Part shown: positions 37,341 to 46,212 of the stretch, piece by piece
How positions within the stretch are numbered: the stretch's first letter is position 1
How the letters are laid out: every line of letters starts with the position of its first letter
Assembly: GCF_003048595.2 (NCBI RefSeq)
Contig: NZ_CP049270.1
Coordinates: forward strand, 744,001-808,000
Reading direction: 5' to 3'
From: Campylobacter concisus
GTDB taxonomy: Bacteria; Campylobacterota; Campylobacteria; Campylobacterales; Campylobacteraceae
DNA length: 64,000 nt
The notes under the pieces: model-generated
Told to the model about the DNA's origin: nothing
Database searches by the model: none
What the model saw: only the letters and a program-made list of their open reading frames with translations
Made by a program: the position numbers and the translations under genes

Positions 37341-38042
37341 TTATCCTTGTTTATTAAATTTTTCAATATTTTTTTGCGTATAAATTTTCATCGATGGAAA
37401 TTCTAAGGCACTTAGCTTATCATATCCTTCTTCGTTAAAAACACATCCTGTATCGATATTGGCGCTATTTGTATAGAGCTTAGCCTCACGCACTGGCGTG
37501 TGTCCGTAGACGTTAAATACGCCTTCTACTTGCGTCATATCGCCTCTGCCTGATAGTACATGCCTTCTAAACTCGTCTCTTGATCTATCATCATCTCTTA
37601 AGTCCCAAAATTTACCAACGGCCGAGTGCGAAACAACCAAATGCTCGCCGTTTTGGTTTTTGTGATCTTTAAACTCTAAATATACTGGAATACTCTCTAA
37701 AAATTCTATGTGTTTTTCTCTGAAATTTATGCTTTGAATTAGATATGATCTGTATGTTTCTTCGCCGCCATTATTGTAAAACCAACTTGTATCAAATGGT
37801 ATTTTGTTTTTTAAAAAGAAATCTTTGTTGCTTAGCAGCCTGCGCTCATGATTTCCCATTACCATTTTGTAGCCATTTTGTATGATTAGCTCGACTGTCT
37901 CACAGCTATAAGGCCCTCTATCTATCACATCTCCTACAAAGCAAATTTGTGATTTTTCTTTGTTTGGAAACTGGTCGATAAGCTTTAAGAGTGTATTAAA
38001 ACAGCCGTGCACATCGCCTATAATATAAATTTGCTCGCTCAA
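37341..38042 (-). CDS. PPP-family metallophosphoesterase
   Basis: A 233-aa phosphatase with the two-metal motifs GDVHG (residues 9-13), GDVIDRGP (37-44), GNHE (63-66), and later His residues in VVSHSA and YGHTPV. The set fits bacterial PP1-like Ser/Thr phosphatases or diadenosine tetraphosphatase-type (ApaH/PrpE) enzymes; the substrate cannot be decided. First gene of a two-gene operon. Confidence 0.82.
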   Translation of the reverse strand: MSEQIYIIGDVHGCFNTLLKLIDQFPNKEKSQICFVGDVIDRGPYSCETVELIIQNGYKMVMGNHERRLLSNKDFFLKNKIPFDTSWFYNNGGEETYRSYLIQSINFREKHIEFLESIPVYLEFKDHKNQNGEHLVVSHSAVGKFWDLRDDDRSRDEFRRHVLSGRGDMTQVEGVFNVYGHTPVREAKLYTNSANIDTGCVFNEEGYDKLSALEFPSMKIYTQKNIEKFNKQG

Positions 38043-38164
38043 ATTTTCTCCCTTGCGCCAAATTTTAGTCTATTAAGCCTAAAAATGAAGTGAAAATCGT
38101 TATAAAGTGATAAGTTGAAATTTAAGTAGAATTTTTTAAAGCAAAATTAGAAATTTAAAGCAGA

Positions 38165-38182
38165 AGGGAGCCTAAGCTCCCT
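38165..38182 (-). terminator. aldehyde dehydrogenase terminator hairpin
   Basis: A GC-rich 7-bp stem AGGGAGC/GCTCCCT with a 4-nt loop, 4 nt past the stop on the minus strand. The T-tract after it is weak. Confidence 0.5.
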
Positions 38183-38186
38183 AAAA

Positions 38187-39662
38187 TCATTGTGCGTAAA
38201 AGCCGCTAACCTTGCCGGTGAGATCGATCATGATGTTTTTCATCTGAGTGTAGTGCTCAAGGATGATCTTGTGCGTTTCACGGCCGATACCTGAGTTTTT
38301 ATATCCGCCAAATGGGCTACCTGCTGGGATTTGGTTGTAGGTGTTGATCCAGACCCTGCCAGTCTCCATCGACCTTGCAACGCGAAGTGCTTTTGTGATG
38401 TCTTGCGTGAAAATTCCACCACCTAGGCCATATTCACTATCATTTACCATTTTGATAAGCTCGGCTTCATCTTTAAATTTGATGACAACGCCAACTGGTC
38501 CAAAGATCTCTTCTTGAGCCACTCTCATATCATTTGTCACATCAACTAGCAACGTTGGCTCTACAAATGCGCCCTTGTCGCAACCATTTGCGGTGTAGGC
38601 TTTACCACCAACTGCCACTTTTGCGCCTTCTTTTTTGCCGATCTCGACGTAGTTTAGAATTTGCTCAGCTTGTTTTTTATTGATTTGTGAGCCCATTTGA
38701 GTGCTAGGATCTAACGGATCGCCAACCTTTATAGTGCTAAATTTCTTAACCGCAGCCTCTATAAATTTGTCATAAAAGCTCTCTTCTACGAAAATTCTTG
38801 AACCTGCGCAGCAAACTTGACCTTGGTTAAACAAAATTCCAAGCTGAAGGCCGTCAAGCGCTTTGTCTAAATTTGCGTCGCTAAAGAAGATATTTGCGCT
38901 CTTGCCGCCAAGCTCAAGTGTAGCTGGGATGATACGGCGAGCAGCAGCTATGGCGATATCGCGGCCGATCTCGGTTGAGCCAGTAAATGCTAGCTTATCA
39001 AGGCCTGGATGGTTTTTAATCCACTCGCCGCTCTTGCTACCTTTTCCAGTTATTATGTTGATAAGACCTTTTGGCAAAATTTTATCTATCAGCCTAAATA
39101 GCTCAAGCACGCTTAGGCTTGTCTCGCTTGATGGCTTAAATACACTCGCATCGCCTGCTGCGATCACTGGAGCTAGCTTCCAAGCTGCCATCAAAAATGG
39201 AAAATTCCAAGGCACTATCTGACCCACGACGCCTATTGGCTCGCGTAAAACGATAGAGAGTTGCTTCTCGTCAAGCACGTTTGCGCTGCCTTCTTCGCCT
39301 ATGATAACGCCAGCAAAGTATCTAAAATGCTCTGCTGCAAAAGGGATATCAACATTTAGCGTCTCGCGGATCGGCTTGCCGTTATCCATGCTCTCAACTT
39401 TTGCCAAGTGCTCTTTGTTTTCATCAATGATGTCAGCGATCTTGTTTAAAAGCTTTGCACGCTCGCTAGTTGTGGTGTGTTTAAATTTCTTAAAAGCCTC
39501 ACGTGCAGCACGAACTGCGTCATTTACATCTTCTTCGGTAGCATCAGCGATCTTTGCAAGGTGCTCGCCGTTTGCTGGATTTTTTGCATCAAGTGTAGCG
39601 CCGTCTTTTGCGTCACGCCACTCACCATTTATGAAAAGCCCATATTTTTCTAGTAGTTTCAT
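38187..39662 (-). CDS. NAD(P)-dependent aldehyde dehydrogenase
   Basis: A 491-aa class I-type aldehyde dehydrogenase. Key features are VPWNFPFLMAAWKLAPVIAAG, the NAD-fold FTGSTEIG, the general-base Glu in LELGGKSANI, and the nucleophile Cys in GQVCCAGSRIF. Full length, ending GKVSGFYAQ. The physiological aldehyde is not evident. It stands alone, with its own RBS AAGGAG. Confidence 0.92.
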   Translation of the reverse strand: MKLLEKYGLFINGEWRDAKDGATLDAKNPANGEHLAKIADATEEDVNDAVRAAREAFKKFKHTTTSERAKLLNKIADIIDENKEHLAKVESMDNGKPIRETLNVDIPFAAEHFRYFAGVIIGEEGSANVLDEKQLSIVLREPIGVVGQIVPWNFPFLMAAWKLAPVIAAGDASVFKPSSETSLSVLELFRLIDKILPKGLINIITGKGSKSGEWIKNHPGLDKLAFTGSTEIGRDIAIAAARRIIPATLELGGKSANIFFSDANLDKALDGLQLGILFNQGQVCCAGSRIFVEESFYDKFIEAAVKKFSTIKVGDPLDPSTQMGSQINKKQAEQILNYVEIGKKEGAKVAVGGKAYTANGCDKGAFVEPTLLVDVTNDMRVAQEEIFGPVGVVIKFKDEAELIKMVNDSEYGLGGGIFTQDITKALRVARSMETGRVWINTYNQIPAGSPFGGYKNSGIGRETHKIILEHYTQMKNIMIDLTGKVSGFYAQ

Positions 39663-39789
39663 ACTTTTCTCCTTGATTAAGATTTTGTAAAAGGATTATA
39701 ATATTAATAAAATTTATCAAAAATAAATTTTGGACATAAATTATCTTTTTTAATAAATTTTATTATTTAAAGTAGGATTATTTTAAAAT

Positions 39790-40965
39790 TTAACTCTGCC
39801 AAGAGAGCAAAAACGTAGTCTCGCCATCAAGTTCGCTTTGGCATTTTACGACGATATCATTTTTCTTACAGCACTCTTTAACTAAATTTAGCCCTATGCC
39901 AAAGCCGCCTTGATCGTCGTTAAATCTCGTGTAACGATCAAAAATTTGAAGTTGCTGCTCTTTGCTGATGCCTCGACCGGTGTTACTTATGCTAAAGAAA
40001 TTTGGCTCTAAAGTGATGCGTACTTTTGAATTTGGCGCTGCATATTTGGAGGCGTTGCTAAGAAGGTTGTCTAAAATTTTGCTCACATCCCCAAGATCTG
40101 CATTTATAAAGCTTGGCTTTAGGCTAGTATCTATCTCAAGTCCACGTTTGGCAAAAAATGGCGAGAAATAGTTCAGTCTTTGTGTGGTTAGTAAATTTAG
40201 ATCTATGAGCTCCTTTTTGCTAGGCTTATCTAGGTTAAAGCTTAGATGAACGAGCGCGTCATAAATGTTATTTAGGCTCTTTGCGGCAAGGCTGATATTG
40301 TTAAAACGCTTTAAATTTCGCTCATTTAGGTTGTCAAGATCGGCCGTTTCTATACTCATCGAGATGACGCTTAGAGGCGTTTTTATCTCGTGTGTTGAGT
40401 CTTTTATGAAGCGGTTTAGCGTATCTATCTTTTCATAAAGCGGTCTTAGGCTTAGTTTTGCTAGGTAAAAGGCGACAAAGAGCAGGGCAAAAAAGAAAAA
40501 GAGTGCCTTTAGCGTGGTTGAAATTTGTAAAGACAAAATTTCAGCCTTGATATCTTTGCCAACTAGAAAAATATCTGCGTGTGAGAGCTCGTCTGTGGTG
40601 TTGTCGTCCATGTACTGGATCTTTTCAAATATCGCAACCTTGCCGCCGATCAAATTTACATTTTTACTTTTGTCGATTTTTTGGCAGTCAAAGTCTTTAT
40701 AAATTTTCTCGCCATTTTTTAGCACGATGCAAGCATGCACGCCTTTTTCTTTTGTTAGACTTGAAATTGAGTCAAGTCCATTCATTCTAGCTTTCATGTA
40801 AATGCCCATTTTTATCTCTTTTAAAGACTTCGCCTCGTTTAAAATGAGCGTTTCTTTTTTGTTTTTATAGTCGTGTATGAAAAAATATCCTAAAAATAGC
40901 ACAGTGCTAACAAGATAGAGGGATAAAATTTTAAATAAAATTTGCGTCTTTTCAGACATAGACAT
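39790..40965 (-). CDS. sensor histidine kinase of the Met-rich-protein operon
   Basis: A membrane histidine kinase of about 391 aa. Two membrane helices (about 10-30 and 150-170) enclose a roughly 120-residue periplasmic sensor domain containing two Cys residues (HACIVLKNGE and FDCQKI). The phospho-acceptor His is in DSTHEIKTPLSV, followed by NLLSNASKYA (N box) and GFGIGLNLVKEC (G box). Start candidates are GTG 40977, ATG 40965 and ATG 40959; I prefer 40965, with GGGGA upstream, overlapping the regulator gene by 14 bp. The pair is not one I can name. Confidence 0.8.
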   Translation of the reverse strand: MSMSEKTQILFKILSLYLVSTVLFLGYFFIHDYKNKKETLILNEAKSLKEIKMGIYMKARMNGLDSISSLTKEKGVHACIVLKNGEKIYKDFDCQKIDKSKNVNLIGGKVAIFEKIQYMDDNTTDELSHADIFLVGKDIKAEILSLQISTTLKALFFFFALLFVAFYLAKLSLRPLYEKIDTLNRFIKDSTHEIKTPLSVISMSIETADLDNLNERNLKRFNNISLAAKSLNNIYDALVHLSFNLDKPSKKELIDLNLLTTQRLNYFSPFFAKRGLEIDTSLKPSFINADLGDVSKILDNLLSNASKYAAPNSKVRITLEPNFFSISNTGRGISKEQQLQIFDRYTRFNDDQGGFGIGLNLVKECCKKNDIVVKCQSELDGETTFLLSWQS

Positions 40966-41614
40966 AGCCGTCCCCACGCCTATTTAAAATGGCATCTTTG
41001 CCTAAAATTTGGCGTAAATTTTTGATATAGACACGAAGGCTAAGTTCGCTTGGTTCCTCGTCAAATTTCCAAATTTTATTAAAAATTTCATCTTTGGTTA
41101 AAATTTTGCCTTTGTTTTGCAAAAATAGCGCGAGTAGGTCGCTCTCTTTACTCGAGATATTTACATTTTTGCCATCTTTGCTTAGTGTTTTGCTCTGCGG
41201 ATGAAAGCTAAATTCACTTGAAATTTTGATCGCATCGCCGCTATGATGTGAGAAATTTCTCTTTAGAAGTGCTTGTATACGTATGAGTAGTTCTTTTAGC
41301 TCAAATGGCTTTTTTAGATAGTCGTCGCAACCACTTTTGTAGCCTTTTTCAAGATCATCTATGGTATTTAGCGAGGTGGTAAAGATGCTAGGTGCGCTAA
41401 CACCTAGCTCTCTTAAGGAAGAAAGAAGTGAAAAGCCATCTCCTTGTGGGAGTTTGACGTCAAGTATAAGCAGGTCGAAATTTTGCTCGTAGGCGAGATC
41501 AAGCGCTTCTTTGGCGTTATCTGAAGTGGTTACTTCATAGCCATTTTCAACTAGATACTCACTGATGAGATCAAGTAAAATTTCATCATCTTCAACGAGC
41601 AAAATTCTAACCAT
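40952..41614 (-). CDS. OmpR-family response regulator of the Met-rich-protein operon
   Basis: A 220-aa response regulator with receiver domain (EDDE near residues 8-11, phospho-acceptor Asp52 in LLILDVKLP, Lys in DYLKKPFELKELL) and a C-terminal winged helix (SSKESDLLALFLQ, NRRGDGYVYV). It lies 9 nt downstream of the Met-rich protein gene with RBS AAAGGTG and overlaps the kinase gene. It may autoregulate through the spaced repeat upstream of the operon. Confidence 0.85.
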   Translation of the reverse strand: MVRILLVEDDEILLDLISEYLVENGYEVTTSDNAKEALDLAYEQNFDLLILDVKLPQGDGFSLLSSLRELGVSAPSIFTTSLNTIDDLEKGYKSGCDDYLKKPFELKELLIRIQALLKRNFSHHSGDAIKISSEFSFHPQSKTLSKDGKNVNISSKESDLLALFLQNKGKILTKDEIFNKIWKFDEEPSELSLRVYIKNLRQILGKDAILNRRGDGYVYV

Positions 41615-41623
41615 TAAGCACCT

Positions 41624-41878
41624 TTACATGCCTTTTTTCATTTCGTCTTTTTTCATACCCATGTCGTCTTTTTTCATTTCGTCTTTCATGCCCATGTCAT
41701 CTTTTTTCATCTCATCTTTTTTTATCATGGGTTTTTTGCCCATGTCATCTTTCATCATCTGCTCTTTCTTCATCATCTCGTCTTTGCCCATGTCATCTTT
41801 TTTCATCATTTCAGTAGCATTTGCAAGACCACCAAGCATAAACATAGCACCAAGTGCAACTAGTAGTAATTTCTTCAT
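41624..41878 (-). CDS. periplasmic Met/Asp/Lys-repeat protein (pentapeptide MXKDX type)
   Basis: An 84-aa exported protein with signal peptide MKKLLLVALGAMFMLGGLANA. The mature part is almost entirely degenerate repeats of MKKDDMG and KDEM, so it is rich in Met, Asp and Lys and probably disordered. Such repeats suggest metal binding (Met for Cu(I), Asp for other cations), but this is inferred. It heads an operon with a response regulator and sensor kinase, so it may be the sensed or regulated periplasmic factor. Confidence 0.8.
   Translation of the reverse strand: MKKLLLVALGAMFMLGGLANATEMMKKDDMGKDEMMKKEQMMKDDMGKKPMIKKDEMKKDDMGMKDEMKKDDMGMKKDEMKKGM
41627..41818 (-). repeat. tandem degenerate coding repeats
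   Basis: On the minus strand, short units of the type GATGACATGGGCATGAAAAA recur in varied order through the mature part of the Met-rich protein. Such repeats can expand or contract by slippage or recombination, so repeat number may vary between strains. Confidence 0.65.
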
Positions 41879-41920
41879 AACGTCTCCTTTAAATGAAATA
41901 TGATGAAATACTATCTCTTT

Positions 41921-41936
41921 AGTGTTAAGTGAGTGT
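41921..41936 (-). promoter_or_regulatory. possible response-regulator direct repeat
   Basis: Two AGTGT (ACACT on the minus strand) units start 11 bp apart upstream of the Met-rich protein gene. A spacing of one helical turn is typical for OmpR-family dimers. A -10 box between here and the gene is not clear. Confidence 0.3.
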
Positions 41937-41940
41937 GAAT

Positions 41941-42846
41941 TTACGCAAATACAAAATATATAACTGGAAGCGTGATAAATGAAAAAAGCACGCCTATGGC
42001 CACTGATGAGATGGCTAGCGAGCTATCAAGGCCAGCTTTTATGACCATCGCACTTGCAAGGGCTGATGTTGGCATTGCACATTGAAAAAGACCAACTACC
42101 CATGTTCTATTCATTTGGATACCTGAAAATTTTAATATGATGAAAAATACGATAGCTGGCAAGATCATCTTACACAAAAGCACAACGCTAACGCCTTTAT
42201 ATGAGCTTGTGATGCTGCTAAAGTTAAGTCCAACACCAATCGCAAAAAGTGCTACCGGAGTAACGCTACCTTCAAACATCCTAAGTGGAGCAAAGATAAA
42301 CTCAGGCAAAGGGACTTCTTTTAAGATAAGAGCCATAATAAGCGCGATAAATGGCGGAAATTTTAAAATTTTCATCGTATTTTGAAATAATGAAACCTTC
42401 TCTGGTGCAGCAAAAGAGAGAATAAGCGGCCCAAGGATCGAAAGCGGAATACCAGTGGCTATTTGATCGTAAAAGATGACTTCATTTACCATCGCATCAC
42501 CAAAGAAGCCCTGAATGACAGGCATACCAACAAATAGGGTATTACCAAAAAGGCTTAGCATGACCATACTAACAGTTGTTACTTTAGTAAATTTAAAGAT
42601 CTTGCCAAGCACCAATGCTATGACAGCACTGATAGCTGTTGAGCCAAAGCCAATTAAAATTGTATTTATAAGCGAAACGTCGACGTTTACGTGATAAATT
42701 TTGTCAAAGATTAGCGCAGGCATTGCAAAACAAAGGACAAAATCCACAAATGGGATCGAGTGCTTTTGCTCAACAATGCCGACTTTTTTAGCAAAAAAAC
42801 CAGTTGCGATTATGAAAAAAATTGCAAAAAGTGGAGTGAAGTTCAT
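41941..42846 (-). CDS. AEC-family (auxin efflux carrier) transporter
   Basis: A 301-aa inner-membrane protein with about ten helices in two inverted halves. Family features include the N-terminal FFAKKVGIVEQKHSIPFVDFVLCFAMPALIF and SLFGNTLFVGMPVIQGFFG. Bacterial AEC members often carry malate or malonate; the substrate is not shown here. It stands upstream of the Met-rich operon on the same strand, 62 bp away. Confidence 0.85.
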   Translation of the reverse strand: MNFTPLFAIFFIIATGFFAKKVGIVEQKHSIPFVDFVLCFAMPALIFDKIYHVNVDVSLINTILIGFGSTAISAVIALVLGKIFKFTKVTTVSMVMLSLFGNTLFVGMPVIQGFFGDAMVNEVIFYDQIATGIPLSILGPLILSFAAPEKVSLFQNTMKILKFPPFIALIMALILKEVPLPEFIFAPLRMFEGSVTPVALFAIGVGLNFSSITSSYKGVSVVLLCKMILPAIVFFIILKFSGIQMNRTWVVGLFQCAMPTSALASAMVIKAGLDSSLAISSVAIGVLFSFITLPVIYFVFA

Positions 42847-42944
42847 AGCATTCTCTTTATAAATCTAAATTTTTACGGAAAATTGATTATAGGACCCATA
42901 AGATTAAATTACAATAAACCTTTTTTAAAATTTGCTCTTAAAAT

Positions 42945-44714
42945 TTATACCTTAATATCAACCTTTTTATAAAATTTATCTCTCTCATCTATCTTTTCTT
43001 TGCTCTTTAAATCATTCTCAAGATAGCTGATATTATAAATTTCTCTTGTAGATATGCTTTTACCATTATTTAGACTGATTAAAAATTTACTCTCAAATTT
43101 ATTAGATAGATTGGCAATAGCGATCGCTCCAGCATCTTTTAGGCTTACGATTTTATCACCTTGCATGAAGCCAATATCTTTAAAATCCAAGCTATTTAAC
43201 TGCACATTATTCATCTCTTTTGCCTCTAAATTTATGCTAGTTTTTAGCTCACTTGATGTATTTAGCTTGCCAGTATCGTTATAGAGCTCTTTTACGTCTA
43301 TCTCTCTACCACTATCAAATTTTAGCCTTATGGTGCCATCTTTGTTTAGCTTCATAGCTATAACGCTATCGCTATCTTGCAAAGATGCAGCAGCTGTGGC
43401 TTCATTTGTTATAAAAGCCTTTTTTACTTTTTTTAAATTTGAGATACTAAACTCAAGTCCAGTTGCTTGCTTAAATTCATTTTCCATCGCGATCATTTTG
43501 GCTGATTTTGTATTCTCAAGCTTTGATATATAAGCGTCTGCATTTTCTTCAAATTTCTTTAAATTATTGCCAAGATTTTCTATCATTTTGTTGTATGCGT
43601 CAAACTCAGCGTTATAATCTTTGTAAAATTTCATAAAACTATCTTTTTGAAATTTTGTATATGAGAAATTTTCATCTTTTTTGTGCTCTTTGCTTGGCTC
43701 AATGATCGGATTAAACTCGCTTAGTCTTGCAGTATCATCAAAACCCACTTTAAGATAGGCAAAATTTTTAAAAGAGCTATCTTTGCCAAAGATATTATTG
43801 CGTCTTAGATCGACCCAGCCGTCATTTTGGGCATATTTTTTAAAGAAATTATTTATATCATTTTTCTCTATCTTTTCATATCTGTTTTCTGCAGCAAACA
43901 AAGTATTTGGATCTGAGGCGTAGTAAGAGTGCCTATAATCAATATCTTTTGTATCCACATAAAGATCGGGATTATTTGTGATCGTTGCTTTACGATTTAA
44001 CTCTTCTCTTTTTATTTGATTGTGATTTATGACATTTGTGCTGATAAACTGCCTAAGATCAACCCTTGGCATCACATCGCTTAAATTTGCTATTTTTTCA
44101 TTTCCATCTTTGTCGTAACCCCTTACTTTTAGCTTATCAAAGAGTATATCTTTTTGGTCTAGCACACCATCACTATTACTATCAAAGCTAAAAAGATAAC
44201 TATTATTTTCTAATTTTGTAGTGCCAAGTTTATCGTTATCGCCGTAAATATCTAAAAATACTTCTACTTCGCCATATTTTGTTTTTAGAGTGTTTGAATA
44301 GGCGTAATCATTTAAATTTTTAAATTTTGTATTTTCTAAGTATCCACTTTTTAGTGTAGATAACATGCTGCTACTATCTGAAGCTTTTATATTTTTAAAG
44401 TAGGCATTTTCACTAAAATGATAGCCTCTAGAAAGTTCATCGGAGTGGATTTTATTGTTACTGTAGATGAGATTTTTTGAGTAGTTATTTAAAATTTCTT
44501 CTACTTTTTGTAGGATTTTGTGTCTGTTTTGCTCTTTTATCTCGGCATCAGTAACATTTATAACTTTGCTTGCTTCTATACTTTCTTTTAAATTTGAAAT
44601 TTGTTCGTTGTTTATCTCTAAATCTTGTTTATCCTTAAAGGCATGGAGCATATCTGTAGGATTTTTTAAATCTTTTAAATTTATAAAGTTATATTTTAAA
44701 GGTGCAATATTCAT
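42945..44714 (-). CDS. EF-hand-containing protein behind a sigma28-type promoter
   Basis: A 589-aa hydrophilic protein of unknown family, without a Sec signal. An EF-hand-like loop lies at about residues 178-189 (DSNSDGVLDQKD) with Asp/Asn/Asp/Asp in calcium-ligand positions 1, 3, 5 and 9. The N-terminal part is Asn-rich and helical. Repeated motifs GREIDVKELYND and GKSISTREIYNI near the C-terminus suggest a duplicated domain. The promoter has a sigma28 pattern, so it is probably expressed with late flagellar genes and could be a flagellar-exported protein; this is an inference. Confidence 0.7.
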   Translation of the reverse strand: MNIAPLKYNFINLKDLKNPTDMLHAFKDKQDLEINNEQISNLKESIEASKVINVTDAEIKEQNRHKILQKVEEILNNYSKNLIYSNNKIHSDELSRGYHFSENAYFKNIKASDSSSMLSTLKSGYLENTKFKNLNDYAYSNTLKTKYGEVEVFLDIYGDNDKLGTTKLENNSYLFSFDSNSDGVLDQKDILFDKLKVRGYDKDGNEKIANLSDVMPRVDLRQFISTNVINHNQIKREELNRKATITNNPDLYVDTKDIDYRHSYYASDPNTLFAAENRYEKIEKNDINNFFKKYAQNDGWVDLRRNNIFGKDSSFKNFAYLKVGFDDTARLSEFNPIIEPSKEHKKDENFSYTKFQKDSFMKFYKDYNAEFDAYNKMIENLGNNLKKFEENADAYISKLENTKSAKMIAMENEFKQATGLEFSISNLKKVKKAFITNEATAAASLQDSDSVIAMKLNKDGTIRLKFDSGREIDVKELYNDTGKLNTSSELKTSINLEAKEMNNVQLNSLDFKDIGFMQGDKIVSLKDAGAIAIANLSNKFESKFLISLNNGKSISTREIYNISYLENDLKSKEKIDERDKFYKKVDIKV

Positions 44715-44744
44715 CTAAAATCCTTTTTAAAGATGTTGCAGACA

Positions 44745-44771
44745 ATATCGGATAAATTTAGAAATTATTTA
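44745..44771 (-). promoter_or_regulatory. sigma28 (FliA) promoter
   Basis: On the minus strand TAAA (44771-44768), 17 nt, then CGATAT (44750-44745). This equals the TAAAGTTT-N11-GCCGATAA layout of FliA promoters. The -10 box lies about 30 nt upstream of the start of the EF-hand gene. Confidence 0.6.
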
Positions 44772-44780
44772 GGTATATAA

Positions 44781-44867
44781 TGGTGCCCGAGGTCGGACTC
44801 GAACCGACACAAGGTTGCCCTTACCAGATTTTGAGTCTGGCGCGTCTACCAGTTTCACCACTCGGGC
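44781..44867 (-). tRNA. tRNA-Leu (anticodon CAA)
   Basis: A class II tRNA of 87 nt including encoded CCA. Acceptor GCCCGAG pairs with CTCGGGC, the anticodon loop is CTCAAAA (anticodon CAA), and a long variable arm follows the anticodon stem. The T loop GTTCGAGTC is intact. Confidence 0.95.
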
Positions 44868-44910
44868 TAAGTTAAGATTGAAATTTTATATTTGTGAGAA
44901 GAAAGAAAAA

Positions 44911-44929
44911 AGGGGAGACTTGCTCCCCT
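44911..44929 (-). terminator. HU gene terminator
   Basis: A 7-bp stem AGGGGAG/CTCCCCT with loop of 5 nt followed by TTTTTTCTTTC on the minus strand; a textbook intrinsic terminator after the HU gene. Confidence 0.8.
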
Positions 44930-44938
44930 AAAAAGAAA

Positions 44939-45241
44939 TTATTTCTTTTTACCTTTTTTAGCAGCACCAGCAGCAACTGCTTCTTTAAGTTTTTTGCCAA
45001 CTTTGAATTTAACTGCTTTGCTAGCAGGAACATCGATAACTTTTTTAGTTCCAGGAACTCTAGCTTTTCTTGCAGCTCTGTCAGCAGTACCAAAAGTACC
45101 AAAGCCTATAAAGCTAATTGTATCGCCTTTTTCAAGAACTGCTTGGATTGTCTCCAAAGTAGCATCAACAACTTTTAGAGTATCTTTTTTTGAAAGACCA
45201 GCCTTATCGGCAACAGCTTGAATAAATTCAGCTTTTTTCAT
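44939..45241 (-). CDS. hup: HU-family DNA-binding protein
   Basis: A 100-aa nucleoid protein. The N-terminal helices MKKAEFIQAVADKAGLSKKD and the GFGTFGTADRAARKAR DNA-binding arm are typical; the C-terminus adds an Ala/Lys-rich tail (AGAAKKGKKK). It bends and compacts DNA. Monocistronic, with a TAATAT -10 box upstream and a strong terminator. Confidence 0.95.
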   Translation of the reverse strand: MKKAEFIQAVADKAGLSKKDTLKVVDATLETIQAVLEKGDTISFIGFGTFGTADRAARKARVPGTKKVIDVPASKAVKFKVGKKLKEAVAAGAAKKGKKK

Positions 45242-45270
45242 GAACCATCCTTTTAAGAAGTTATGTGGCT

Positions 45271-45276
45271 ATATTA
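45271..45276 (-). promoter_or_regulatory. -10 box of HU gene
   Basis: TAATAT on the minus strand, 30 nt before the HU start, with AAAGGA as RBS. Confidence 0.45.
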
Positions 45277-45364
45277 CACTCTTTTAAAAAAAAATACAAT
45301 ACTTTTTCCCTAAATTTAGCTCTTTTTTACATTTTTTTAACAAAAAATACAATTTTTTAAAAAT

Positions 45365-46111
45365 TTACTCGCAAATTTCAAACATAAGCTCGGTCTTTAG
45401 ACCAAACTTTTTCATATCAATAAGCTTTAAATTTTTAAAATTTAAGCTCAATAATTCATCTTTATTTTTTACAAGCTTATTTGCTATCTGGCGCAAGACT
45501 TCGCCTCTATACGCTTTTGCGTGATGACTCACTATTTTTTTATTTTTTACAAAACAAAAAGTTATGTATTCTTTTTTTATAGTGTAAAATTTTTCATAAA
45601 ACTTAGCTCTAAGGTCTAAAATCTCATCATTTTGCAAAAAATCATTAACCGCTTTACTAAAATTTTTTTCATAAAATTTTGAAATTTCAAAGCCACCTAG
45701 CTTTTCACCTTGCTTTAGTTTGTACTCTGGTATCTCATCTTTTGCTAAGATAGGTCCAAATAAATTTGAAAATATTAAAACATTATTATCTATATATTTT
45801 TGTGCCTCATTGTCTAAACCACGATAGTTTAGATGTTTATAAGCCACTCCATCATACCTTAAAATAGCTTTTATACTGCCTTTTTGAGATAGGCTTTCTC
45901 GCAGCTGCTTACTCTCTTCAAGTTCTTTTAGCCCAAAAAGCTTTTTTATCTCGTCTAAATTTGCGTTTTTTAAAAACTCATCGTATTTATTTAAAATTTC
46001 AACTCTTTTATCAAAAAGCTCTGGAAATATCAAATCTTTGCCATTAAATTTATTATTTGTATTTAGAGAAATTTTACTTTCGCTTGGAGAAAAGAGAATT
46101 TTTAGTGCCAT
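45365..46111 (-). CDS. yaaA: YaaA-family peroxide stress protein
   Basis: A 248-aa DUF328/YaaA protein. The N-terminal LFSPSESK and the C-terminal KIVSHHAKAYRGEVLRQIA are family hallmarks; E. coli YaaA limits free iron and oxidative DNA damage under peroxide stress. It is a little diverged and Lys/Phe-rich, in line with local composition. Confidence 0.82.
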   Translation of the reverse strand: MALKILFSPSESKISLNTNNKFNGKDLIFPELFDKRVEILNKYDEFLKNANLDEIKKLFGLKELEESKQLRESLSQKGSIKAILRYDGVAYKHLNYRGLDNEAQKYIDNNVLIFSNLFGPILAKDEIPEYKLKQGEKLGGFEISKFYEKNFSKAVNDFLQNDEILDLRAKFYEKFYTIKKEYITFCFVKNKKIVSHHAKAYRGEVLRQIANKLVKNKDELLSLNFKNLKLIDMKKFGLKTELMFEICE

Positions 46112-46212
46112 TTTTTTCTTACCTATTTTTTTATATAAATTTTTGTTGGATTATACAATAAACTTTTTTTATGCTAAAAAAATCAAATTTTTACCGATAT
46201 AAAAAAACAAGC

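Noticed and set aside
41565-41903. A 112-aa plus-strand ORF rich in Met/Ser/Phe
   Set aside because: It is the antisense shadow of the Met/Asp/Lys repeat gene; no RBS, and its repeats mirror the real gene.
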